Shown: positions 1 to 5,815, counted from the first letter of the stretch. The stretch: 10,962 bases of DNA from Methanolinea sp. UBA477 (GCA_002509485.1 DAWO01000027.1:29319-40280); one strand, 5' to 3'. Program-made: numbers and translations. The notes: generated by a model not told the origin, from the sequence alone.

Positions 1-342
1 CAGAGGCTGTTTGCGGTGGGAGACGTCGTCCTTGAAGATCACACCAGGCAGTCCGTCGCAGCCGTCAGCATGCATCCCGAGTCCGATTTCAGCGAAATCT
101 ACGCCCTGTCCGATGTCCTGAAGAGGGAATTACACATCCCCTGCACGGTGACCGAATCCGACGATCCGGCATTCATCCCCGGTCGCAGGGCCGATATCGT
201 GGTGGGAGAAAGAGTTGTGGGGGTATTCGGGGAGATCTATCCCGCCGTGCTGAACGCGTTCCAGCTCGAACAGCCGGTCGCCGGCCTCGAACTTGACCTT
301 ACAGCCGTACGGGAATGCCTCTCTCCGCCAGGTACTCCTTGA
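1..342 (+). CDS. pheT: Phenylalanyl-tRNA synthetase beta subunit, C-terminal part (5' truncated)
   Basis: The reading frame is open from base 1, so this is the 3' end of a longer gene; the GTG at 16 is an internal valine, not a start. About 113 residues remain. The protein would charge tRNA-Phe with phenylalanine in the cytoplasm as part of an alpha2-beta2 enzyme. The visible part matches the end of the archaeal beta subunit: a segment with SDFSEIYALSDVL, then VVGVFGEIYPAVLNAF and an ELDL near the end, the typical 'GxxGEIHPxVLxxF...ELDL' close of the family (established knowledge). The last 14 codons run into the 3' end of hisF on the other strand, a 44-bp tail-to-tail overlap. The residues after ELDL (TAVRECLSPPGTP) look like a non-conserved tail produced by reading into hisF. 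Identification rests on remembered family motifs. Confidence 0.85.
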   Translation, partial: QRLFAVGDVVLEDHTRQSVAAVSMHPESDFSEIYALSDVLKRELHIPCTVTESDDPAFIPGRRADIVVGERVVGVFGEIYPAVLNAFQLEQPVAGLELDLTAVRECLSPPGTP

Positions 343-1105
343 CCTCGCGGACCGTGAACTCACCATAGTGGAAGACGCTTGCCGCAAGGCAGGCATCGGC
401 CTTCCCGTTCACAAACCCGTCATAGAAGTGTTCCAGCGTCCCGACCCCTCCGCTGGCGATGACAGGGATGCCCACCGCGTCTGATATGGCAGCGGTGACC
501 GGGATATCGAATCCTTTCCTGGTCCCGTCCGTCTCCATGCTTGTCAGGAGGATCTCGCCCGCGCCTCTCTCTTCAGCCTCCCGTGCCCAGGAGATCGCAT
601 CGATACCGGTGGGCTTGCTTCCCCCGTAGATCACCACCTCGTACCAGCACCTGGTGCCGTCAGGGAGGATCACCTGGTTCGCGTCGGGGTTTGGATCGTA
701 ATTTCTCCGCACATCCTCGGCGACCACGATACACTGTGTCCCGAACTTCTCTGCGCAGGTATTGATCAGCGCTGGATCAAGGACCGCACTCGTGTTGATG
801 CTCACCTTGTCTGCCCCGGCGCGGAGGATCTGCTGGATATCGTCGGCCGAGCGAATCCCGCCCCCGACGGTCAGCGGGAGGAAGAGCTGGTCTGCAGCGC
901 GTTTGATCACGTCGATGATGGTACCCCGGTTCTCTTTTGAGGCGGTGATATCCAGGAAGACCACCTCGTCGGCACCCTGCTCGTTGTATCGTGATGCAAG
1001 CTCCACCGGGTCTCCCGCATCCCGTAATTTGACAAAATGCGTTCCCTTGACGACCCGCCCGTCCTTCAAGTCAAGACAGGGAATAATCCTTCGTGTCAGA
1101 ACCAT
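299..1105 (-). CDS. hisF: Imidazole glycerol phosphate synthase, cyclase subunit HisF
   Basis: A complete 268-residue (beta-alpha)8 barrel protein, of normal length for the family. HisF uses ammonia from the HisH glutaminase to convert PRFAR into imidazole glycerol phosphate and AICAR, linking histidine and purine synthesis in the cytoplasm. Seen in the sequence: the start RRIIPCLDLKDGRVVKG with the first catalytic Asp at residue 12, the phosphate-binding LTVGGGIRS near 79-86, the second catalytic Asp at 131 in VVAEDVRRN, and the second phosphate motif VIASGGVGT near 215-223. No hisH or other his gene lies beside it. The ATG at 1103-1105 has no clear Shine-Dalgarno sequence. A TATA-like stretch within the palindrome at 1159-1176 would give a leader of about 35 nt, while a weaker AT-rich stretch near 1128-1136 would give a leaderless mRNA. 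The 3' end overlaps pheT by 44 bp. Confidence 0.96.
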   Translation of the reverse strand: MVLTRRIIPCLDLKDGRVVKGTHFVKLRDAGDPVELASRYNEQGADEVVFLDITASKENRGTIIDVIKRAADQLFLPLTVGGGIRSADDIQQILRAGADKVSINTSAVLDPALINTCAEKFGTQCIVVAEDVRRNYDPNPDANQVILPDGTRCWYEVVIYGGSKPTGIDAISWAREAEERGAGEILLTSMETDGTRKGFDIPVTAAISDAVGIPVIASGGVGTLEHFYDGFVNGKADACLAASVFHYGEFTVREVKEYLAERGIPVRL

Positions 1106-1158
1106 GGGGAATTATTCGCCGCTGATAGGTTTAGCATTTTTTCCCGGGCGGTCCGCGT

Positions 1159-1176
1159 GGAGATTAAATAATCTCC
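1159..1176. promoter_or_regulatory. Perfect palindrome over a TATA-like core, hisF/ahcY divergent promoter
   Basis: The sequence is GGAGATTA-AA-TAATCTCC: two perfect 8-bp arms around 2 bp. It lies in the gap between divergent hisF and ahcY, and its centre (ATTAAATAAT) reads as an archaeal TATA box on either strand. A start 25 bp downstream would give leaders of roughly 55-60 nt for ahcY and 35 nt for hisF. It could be a two-way promoter core or a repressor site that blocks TBP. The nifB promoter at 5647-5668 has a related arrangement. The function is inferred. Confidence 0.5.
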
Positions 1177-1249
1177 TGTACCATGTATACGATACCAGAT
1201 AAAGCCGGGGTCACTTCCATGCCTCCGGCAGAGAAGGGTGTTGTTTCAG

Positions 1250-2476
1250 ATGGATACGGGAGTGCAGAAGATAGAATGGGCCCGCCAGTACATGCCGGTC
1301 CTTGGAGCGATTCGAGAGAGATTTGTACGCGAAAAGCCGCTTTCCGGGCTGACCATCGGGATGGCCCTCCACGTGGAGGCAAAGACCGCAAACCTGGTGG
1401 AGACGCTCGCTGCGGGTGGGGCGAAGGTTCATATCACGGGGTGCAATCCCCTCTCCACCCAGGACGACGTCGCCTCAGCGCTCGACCGGATGGACGGGGT
1501 GCGGTGCTACGCAAAGCGCGGTGCGAGCACGGAGGAATACTACGAGGCGATCGACAGGGTGCTTGATGCACGTCCCCGGATCACCATCGACGACGGCATG
1601 GACCTCATCTTCCATCTCCACACGAAGCGCACCGATCAACTCGACGGTATCCTTGGCGGATGCGAGGAGACCACCACAGGTGTCCACAGGCTCCGCGCGA
1701 TGGCGGCGGATAAGAAACTCCGCTTCCCCGTTGTTGCGGTGAACGATACCCCCATGAAACGCTTCTTTGACAACGTTCACGGAACAGGTGAGAGCGCCCT
1801 CACCGCGATCATGGTTACGACGAACGTGCTGATGGCTGGAAAATCGGTGGTCGTCGCAGGGTATGGATACTGCGGCAGGGGACTCTCGCGGAAGCTCCGC
1901 GGTATGGGAGCACGCGTCACGGTGACCGAGGTTGACCCGAGAAGGGCTCTCGAGGCCTACATGGACGGGTTCATGGTGATGCCGATGGCGAAAGCCGCAC
2001 AGACCGGGGAGATCTTCATCACGACGACCGGGAACACCTCGGTTATTGGAAGAGACCACTTCCCGCTCATGAGAGACGGTGCCATTCTCTCCAATGCAGG
2101 CCATTTCAACGTGGAGATCGATGTCGAATGGCTGGAATCGCATGCGAGCAGTATCATCCGCCGGGATGGCATCGACAGTTATCTCCTGGACGGCAGAACT
2201 GTGCATGTGCTCGCCGAGGGAAGGCTCGTCAACCTTGCCATACCCAAGGGGATGGGCCACCCTGTGGAGGTTATGGACCTGAGTTTCGCCCTCCAGGCCC
2301 TCTCCACCCTCTACATCGCACAACACGGAAAGGAACTGGACCCGGGAGTGTACAATGTCCCGATGGAGATCGACGAGGAGGTTGCACGGACCAAGCTTGA
2401 TTCGCTCGGGCTCTCTATCGACGAATTGAGCGAGCTGCAGAAGAAGTACATGACCAGTTGGGATATCGGGACCTGA
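1250..2476 (+). CDS. ahcY: S-adenosylhomocysteinase family protein (possibly S-inosylhomocysteine hydrolase)
   Basis: An NAD-dependent cytoplasmic hydrolase that removes the inhibitory by-product of SAM-dependent methylation, releasing homocysteine. ATG at 1250 gives 408 residues and has a purine-rich AAGGGTG about 10 nt upstream; GTG at 1238 would add four residues and overlap that site. Seen: active-site LHVEAKTANLVETL from residue 40 (His41), IDDGMDLIFHLH near 114-123, VNDTPMKRFFDN with Lys170 and Asp174, Rossmann motif VAGYGYCGRG near 202-211, SNAGHFN near 281-287, and a C-terminus QKKYMTSWDIGT as in short archaeal forms. The position equal to adenine-contacting Glu59 of the human enzyme is Lys45. 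In methanogens a homolog (M. jannaschii MJ1388) is known to hydrolyse S-inosylhomocysteine after deamination of SAH, so the true substrate here may be that compound (inference). Confidence 0.94.
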   Translation: MDTGVQKIEWARQYMPVLGAIRERFVREKPLSGLTIGMALHVEAKTANLVETLAAGGAKVHITGCNPLSTQDDVASALDRMDGVRCYAKRGASTEEYYEAIDRVLDARPRITIDDGMDLIFHLHTKRTDQLDGILGGCEETTTGVHRLRAMAADKKLRFPVVAVNDTPMKRFFDNVHGTGESALTAIMVTTNVLMAGKSVVVAGYGYCGRGLSRKLRGMGARVTVTEVDPRRALEAYMDGFMVMPMAKAAQTGEIFITTTGNTSVIGRDHFPLMRDGAILSNAGHFNVEIDVEWLESHASSIIRRDGIDSYLLDGRTVHVLAEGRLVNLAIPKGMGHPVEVMDLSFALQALSTLYIAQHGKELDPGVYNVPMEIDEEVARTKLDSLGLSIDELSELQKKYMTSWDIGT

Positions 2477-2478
2477 TC

Positions 2479-3321
2479 TCAACAACCGGTCATTATCCTT
2501 TCCCGGTCGCAGAAGAGATATTCCTGTGCATAGCCTGCATAGGCTCCGAAAAGTTCCCGGCCAAGCCCGGCAATCTCCTCATACCTTTTCAGTTCCCTGC
2601 CGGAGCCGTAGCAGTGCTTCATGATCCTCTCGATCCAGACGTCCACCGGGAAGGATTCGTATCTCTGAAACCCAAAGAGAAGGACGCAATCCGCCACTTT
2701 TTTCCCCACTCCCTTCAGCGAAAGGAGAACCCGCCGGGCATCGCTGAAGGAGAGCTCCCTGACAGATTCCTCCCACCCGGGTGAATCCGCAATGATCCGG
2801 GCGGTATCAGCGAGAAACGAAGCCCGGTACCCGACACTGCAACTCCGGAGATCCCCGGGCAGGCATTCTGCAAGGGAATCGGGGGTGGGAAAACTGTAGC
2901 AGGTCTCGCTCCCGGAAGAGACCTGCTCCCCGAATTTTTCCGAAAGAAGGGAAATCCTCTTTTTAATCCCCGGGATATTGGCATAGGTGGCGCAGATATA
3001 GGACGCCAGGCATTCCCAGGGGGGCTGGCGGATGATCCGCAGTCCCTGGTTCTTCCGGATGGTCTCATGCATCAGTGTGTCACAGTCGATCCCGGCAAGG
3101 ATAGCGGGCAGGTCTCCATCCAGGTGGAAATATTCCCTGATGAACGGGCGGTCGGCGCCTGAGAAGGTGAGTCTGTTGCCGTCCTGCCGGATCCGTACCA
3201 CCGTATCTCCCACCACCCCCGTCCACCAGTCGCAGTCCCGCACCCAGCGGAAGACCTGCCCGCACGAGAGGGTGAGATGGAGGTCAAAGGGCTGATCAGG
3301 GGGGAGGGTGATGGTCTTCAT
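2479..3321 (-). CDS. OGG1-like 8-oxoguanine DNA glycosylase/AP lyase (HhH-GPD)
   Basis: A 280-residue base-excision repair enzyme that would remove oxidised guanine from DNA and cut the strand at the resulting site. Residues 1-100 resemble the OGG1 N-terminal domain (LTLSCGQVFRW at about 16-26, where OGG1 has SGQSFRW). The helix-hairpin-helix is at LKGVGKKVADC, residues 202-212. Lys208 lies where the Schiff-base lysine 249 of human OGG1 lies, Cys212 matches Cys253, and Asp227 in FPVDVW matches Asp268 with identical 19-residue spacing. All catalytic residues are therefore present. The first 100 residues argue against plain AlkA, Nth or AGOG enzymes. The stop is 2 bp from the ahcY stop, so both transcripts must end inside the other gene. 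No strong Shine-Dalgarno precedes the ATG at 3319-3321. Confidence 0.92.
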   Translation of the reverse strand: MKTITLPPDQPFDLHLTLSCGQVFRWVRDCDWWTGVVGDTVVRIRQDGNRLTFSGADRPFIREYFHLDGDLPAILAGIDCDTLMHETIRKNQGLRIIRQPPWECLASYICATYANIPGIKKRISLLSEKFGEQVSSGSETCYSFPTPDSLAECLPGDLRSCSVGYRASFLADTARIIADSPGWEESVRELSFSDARRVLLSLKGVGKKVADCVLLFGFQRYESFPVDVWIERIMKHCYGSGRELKRYEEIAGLGRELFGAYAGYAQEYLFCDRERIMTGC

Positions 3322-3392
3322 GAGAACTGTTCCCGATACTATCTGCTCTTTTTGCTAAAAAGGGCTATTTGTTCTGGCACACTGCCTCTGGC

Positions 3393-3417
3393 CCGGAAAG
3401 CCTGCCGCACTTTCCGG
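3393..3417. promoter_or_regulatory. Perfect 8-bp inverted repeat between divergent genes
   Basis: CCGGAAAG and CTTTCCGG are exact reverse complements separated by 9 bp, in the 164-bp gap between the divergent glycosylase gene and the gene at 3486. It sits about 40 bp upstream of the TATA-like sequence of the latter. No T-run follows at once on either strand, so an operator or small structured leader is more likely than a terminator. The function is unknown. Confidence 0.4.
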
Positions 3418-3449
3418 TGTCTGCCGGTTTTCTCTTTCATACCCCACGC

Positions 3450-3467
3450 TAAATCCTTTTATGCATG
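3450..3467 (+). promoter_or_regulatory. TATA-like promoter for the gene at 3486
   Basis: An AT-rich stretch (TAAATCCTTTTATGCAT) ends about 20 nt before the ATG at 3486, and TTTATGCA is centred about 25 nt before it. There is no Shine-Dalgarno sequence. This is the arrangement expected for a leaderless archaeal mRNA. Confidence 0.5.
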
Positions 3468-3485
3468 GATCGCGGATAGTCTCCC

Positions 3486-3812
3486 ATGGAACTCAACGAA
3501 AACATCAGGGCGTTTCTTGAAGGCGGCGAGGACTGGGAGAGAAAGATCACGTCCATACGCGGGGTATCACTCCTGAAACTGCCCGGGACAAAGACCCGGC
3601 CCGCATCGCTTGCGATCGAGATCAATCCCGTAAACGAGAAGGGTATGCCCATGAAGAGGAAGGGCGTGATCGTGACAGGGTCAAAAGAACTCCGCGCATT
3701 CCGCGAGATCTTTGGGAATGAAAAGCTCGATCTTCTCATGGAGGCAGTCGATGAGATAACGCCCGGGAAGAAGAAGGGGGGGGAGAGTGAAGGGGATATC
3801 CTCCACATATGA
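3486..3812 (+). CDS. Small conserved-looking archaeal protein of unknown function
   Basis: A soluble 108-residue protein with no signal peptide, membrane segment or cysteine motif. I do not recognise a named domain. The central part (LLKLPGTKTRPASLAIEINPVNEKG, about residues 29-53, followed by KRKGVIVTGSKELRAFREIF) has the look of a conserved core and resembles short uncharacterised archaeal proteins I recall, without a function. The C-terminus is lysine- and glycine-rich (PGKKKGGESEG) and probably flexible. The start has no ribosome binding site but a TATA-like box about 25 nt upstream, suggesting a leaderless transcript. An eight-G run at 3776-3783 encodes part of the tail; slippage there would change only the last ten or so residues. 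It is a single gene, divergent from the glycosylase gene. Confidence 0.75.
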   Translation: MELNENIRAFLEGGEDWERKITSIRGVSLLKLPGTKTRPASLAIEINPVNEKGMPMKRKGVIVTGSKELRAFREIFGNEKLDLLMEAVDEITPGKKKGGESEGDILHI

Positions 3813-3846
3813 AGGATGATTCCTGATGAATGAAGGCCGCGGACAA

Positions 3847-3857
3847 CGCTTATATTC
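3847..3857 (+). promoter_or_regulatory. TATA box for the lipoprotein gene at 3884
   Basis: The sequence CGCTTATATTC is a good archaeal TATA box. Its centre (about 3853) lies some 30 nt upstream of the ATG at 3884, so transcription should start a few bases before that codon. This argues against the upstream ATG at 3830, which lies 5' of the TATA box. Confidence 0.6.
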
Positions 3858-3883
3858 CAATAGATCGAAGATCGAGATATCAA

Positions 3884-4372
3884 ATGAGAATTGGAGGCTG
3901 GTTTTCCCCTGCGAGGGGCATTGGCGGGCCTGTCAGCCGCCGGCTGGCACTGGTCTTGTTTCTTGCTGCACTGGTACTTGCAGGAGGATGCACCGAGGTT
4001 CGGCCGGAGGGCTCCGATTCGGCCCCCCCACCGGAAATACTCGTTGATTACACGCGTACGGGAGGCATCGCCGGATTTTCCGATCACCTTGTCGTGTTCG
4101 AGAATGGCCAGGCAGTCTATGACACCCATTCGGGTTCAGGCCTGATCATGCTCGACGAACCGACCCGGCTGGAGTTATGCGATCTCCTCGAAGCAGCGGA
4201 TTTTCCAAATATGAGCACGGAATATCCTGCCAAAACAACCGGTGCGGACTACTTCACCTATCTCATCATCTATCGGAACAAGGCTGTCATGACGGAGACC
4301 ACCGGGATCCCGCCCGGTCTTGAACCTCTCATATCCAGCCTTGATTCCATCCTTCAATTCTCCAGCCTGTGA
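3884..4372 (+). CDS. Membrane-anchored lipoprotein with an emfourin-like domain
   Basis: A 162-residue exported protein, starting at ATG 3884 because the TATA box at 3847-3857 excludes the in-frame ATG at 3830. The N-terminus has a twin-arginine-containing charged region (SRR at 18-20), a hydrophobic run LALVLFLAALVLAGG and a lipobox-like cysteine at residue 36, so it is probably lipid-anchored on the outer face of the membrane. A short Pro/Ser linker leads to a domain from about residue 50: VDYTRTGGIAGF, then a strand pair with FENGQAVYD, a helix with RLELCDLLEAADF, a TYLIIYRN strand and a final PPGLEPLISSLDSI helix. The pattern 'RSGGxAGF...LLEAADF...PxxLxPLI' resembles emfourin, the protealysin-inhibitor fold (recognised from memory, inference). 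It may bind or inhibit a protease outside the cell, but no protease gene is adjacent. Confidence 0.8.
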   Translation: MRIGGWFSPARGIGGPVSRRLALVLFLAALVLAGGCTEVRPEGSDSAPPPEILVDYTRTGGIAGFSDHLVVFENGQAVYDTHSGSGLIMLDEPTRLELCDLLEAADFPNMSTEYPAKTTGADYFTYLIIYRNKAVMTETTGIPPGLEPLISSLDSILQFSSL

Positions 4373-4377
4373 TACGA

Positions 4378-4572
4378 TTATCTCAGGTCTATTATCCATT
4401 TCACATCGTACCTGGTGCCGCATTCGGGACAGACCAGGATACATCGAAAATGACGGTGCCCTGCTGAAATACGGATCAAAGAAGTATGAAATCCCCTGTC
4501 GTATCCGCATACCTCGCAGATCCTGATCTCCTCGTGGAGCACTACTTTTCGTATCTCATCCGACACGCTCAT
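4378..4572 (-). CDS. Small protein with two CxxC knuckles (zinc-ribbon-like)
   Basis: A 64-residue protein. Cys19/Cys22 in CEVCG and Cys48/Cys51 in CPECG form two zinc knuckles typical of a rubredoxin-like or zinc-ribbon fold; an extra Cys44 and two histidines (39, 41) lie between. The N-terminal 18 residues are acidic and helical in character, and the C-terminus is RYDVKWIIDLR. Such small ribbons often bind nucleic acid or a protein partner, but nothing here identifies one. The gene converges on the lipoprotein gene with a 5-bp gap. It has its own TATA-like box (4594-4603) about 26 nt before the ATG and no Shine-Dalgarno sequence, so it is probably leaderless. The paired CxxC motifs and the well-placed promoter support a real gene despite its size. 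Confidence 0.78.
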   Translation of the reverse strand: MSVSDEIRKVVLHEEIRICEVCGYDRGFHTSLIRISAGHRHFRCILVCPECGTRYDVKWIIDLR

Positions 4573-4593
4573 ACTGTGAAAAATAACCGGAGG

Positions 4594-4603
4594 CTATAAA
4601 AAG
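4594..4603 (-). promoter_or_regulatory. TATA box for the CxxC protein gene
   Basis: On the minus strand the sequence reads CTTTTTATAG, centred about 26 nt upstream of the ATG at 4572. The spacing predicts transcription starting at or within a few bases of the start codon. Confidence 0.6.
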
Positions 4604-4625
4604 AATCTGTTATCCTGTTTAAAAA

Positions 4626-4644
4626 CCCGATAATTCTCATCGGG
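4626..4644. other. Short inverted repeat in the gap downstream of nifB
   Basis: CCCGAT and ATCGGG form a 6-bp inverted repeat around 7 bp, next to an AT-rich run. It may be a weak hairpin in the nifB 3' region or part of the promoter region of the CxxC protein gene. Nothing more can be said. Confidence 0.3.
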
Positions 4645-4661
4645 ACAGGTGCGTATAAAAT

Positions 4662-4694
4662 GAAAATGGCGTAGCCATTTTCCTCTGAAAATGG
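4662..4694 (-). terminator. Two mutually exclusive hairpins just after nifB
   Basis: Read in the nifB sense, starting about 16 nt past the stop codon, three related segments follow each other: CCATTTTC (4694-4687), GAAAATGGC (4682-4674) and GCCATTTTC (4670-4662), then ATTTTATA. The middle segment can pair perfectly with the first (8 bp, 4-nt loop) or with the third (9 bp, 3-nt loop), but not both. The second form, followed by a U-rich stretch, looks like a 3'-end or RNA-stability hairpin. The alternative pairing resembles an antiterminator/terminator pair, though it lies downstream of the gene. The pairing is certain from sequence; its role is inferred. Confidence 0.5.
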
Positions 4695-4709
4695 ACCCTT
4701 CAGCCGGTT

Positions 4710-5603
4710 TTAATCCTCGTACAGGCAGGACTGCACGTCCTGGCCCAGCCGGCCGATCGCATCTGCCCGACAGCGCTGGCAGTGACGCATCTGGCGGACG
4801 TATTTTTCACATTCATCCTGCATTTTCCGTTTCATCTCAGGCGTGGGCGGAGTTATGTCTGCGAACTTGTACTGGGCTATCAGCGGTATCAGGTTGAAGT
4901 TGTATATCCCCATCTTTCCCACTTTCTCGGCAATCGCGGGGATATGGTCATCATTTATTCCCGGGATAAAGACCGTGTTCACCTTCACGATCATGTGACG
5001 ATCCACGGCCATCTCGATACCTTTCAACTGGTTTTCGAGGAGGATCTTTGCCGCTTCCACCCCTGTATACCTTTTGCCCTTGTAATTGACAAACTCGTAA
5101 ATCTTCGCACCGATCTCGGGATCGACAGCGTTGAGCGTGACCGTGATATTGCTTACCCCATATTCCCTGAGAAGGTCGATCTTCTCAGGGAGGAGCAGGC
5201 CGTTTGTACTGAGGCATTTTATGATGTTTGGGTATTCCTCGTGGAGGAGCCTGAGTGTCTCGAACGTCTGCTCGTTGGCCAGCGGCTCCCCTGGTCCGGC
5301 GATGCCGATGACTTTGATGTACGGGTATTTATCCAGTGCTTTCCGGACCATGTCCAGCGCTTCTTCCGGGTTGAGCACCCTGCTCGTGACGCCCGGCCTG
5401 CTCTCGTTGACGCAGTCGAAATCCCGTACGCAATAATTGCACTGGATATTGCACCTGGGTGCGACCGGGAGATGGCAGCGCCCGAATGCATGGCAGGCTT
5501 TCTCGGAGAAACAGGGATGCTCCCTGATCTTTCTCAACTGTTCCGGGTCCCACTGCACTTTTTTTCCGCCGACGTCGGCTACCCTGTATTCCTTTTCTGT
5601 CAT
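4710..5603 (-). CDS. nifB: Nitrogenase cofactor biosynthesis radical SAM protein NifB
   Basis: A 297-residue radical SAM enzyme that makes NifB-co, the [8Fe-9S-C] precursor of the nitrogenase cofactor, by fusing two [4Fe-4S] clusters and inserting a SAM-derived carbide. Seen in order: HPC at 29-31, the radical SAM motif CNIQCNYC with Cys51, Cys55 and Cys58, DCVNESRPG at 63-71 (NifB signature), GIAGPGEPLAN near 100-110, KCLSTNGLLLP near 129-139, VFIPGINDDH near 211-220, and the C-terminal CQRCRADAIGRLGQD with Cys275 and Cys278. All cluster-binding motifs of the family are therefore present. The protein ends soon after, without the NifX-like domain of many bacterial NifB proteins, as in methanogens. 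No nifHDK genes lie in the window. An inverted repeat surrounds the likely TATA box and another lies upstream, so nitrogen-dependent repression is plausible but unproven. Confidence 0.95.
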   Translation of the reverse strand: MTEKEYRVADVGGKKVQWDPEQLRKIREHPCFSEKACHAFGRCHLPVAPRCNIQCNYCVRDFDCVNESRPGVTSRVLNPEEALDMVRKALDKYPYIKVIGIAGPGEPLANEQTFETLRLLHEEYPNIIKCLSTNGLLLPEKIDLLREYGVSNITVTLNAVDPEIGAKIYEFVNYKGKRYTGVEAAKILLENQLKGIEMAVDRHMIVKVNTVFIPGINDDHIPAIAEKVGKMGIYNFNLIPLIAQYKFADITPPTPEMKRKMQDECEKYVRQMRHCQRCRADAIGRLGQDVQSCLYED

Positions 5604-5646
5604 AAATCAGCCACTATCCACTTGTCTGTTCACCAATTTATCGGTT

Positions 5647-5668
5647 ATGGGATTAAATAAGATCCTAT
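5647..5668 (-). promoter_or_regulatory. nifB: nifB promoter TATA box inside an inverted repeat
   Basis: ATGGGAT (5647-5653) and ATCCTAT (5662-5668) are inverted repeats with one mismatch around the 8-bp core TAAATAAG. On the minus strand the core reads as the TATA-like CTTATTTAATC. A start about 25 bp downstream would give a leader near 25-30 nt. A protein bound to the arms would mask the TATA box. It does not match the GGAA-N6-TTCC type of operator reported for NrpR in Methanococcus. Confidence 0.45.
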
Positions 5669-5681
5669 GTGGGCATCTTCT

Positions 5682-5705
5682 GCCGATATTCTGCCAAATA
5701 TCGGC
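5682..5705. promoter_or_regulatory. Perfect 9-bp inverted repeat upstream of nifB
   Basis: GCCGATATT and AATATCGGC are exact reverse complements separated by 6 bp. The element lies about 15-50 bp upstream of the proposed nifB TATA box, in the 244-bp gap between nifB and the divergent FKBP gene. There is no T-run beside it, so an operator is more likely than a terminator. The binding protein is unknown. Confidence 0.45.
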
Positions 5706-5815
5706 CCCTTCGAGATTCGAACGGACAGATGATGCGAAAAGACGGGGAGTGACCGCTATCTTTTTTGTACAACCCCCCGGATGACCATTCTCCGCGCAGG
5801 CCACCTTCGGCACAG

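Noticed and set aside
3830..3883. The upstream ATG giving the lipoprotein 18 extra residues.
   Set aside because: The TATA box at 3847-3857 lies downstream of that ATG, and the extension would put a long charged segment before the signal peptide.
4175..4510. A 111-codon minus-strand frame overlapping the lipoprotein and CxxC protein genes.
   Set aside because: It is antisense or out of frame to two better-supported genes and has no motif.
4782..5660. A 292-codon plus-strand frame opposite nifB.
   Set aside because: It is the antisense shadow of nifB, whose motifs are unmistakable.
5701..5760. ATTCGAA followed by a tRNA-like context, suggesting a tRNA remnant or attachment site.
   Set aside because: The flanking 5-bp segments do not pair as a T stem and no anticodon arm or acceptor partner can be found.
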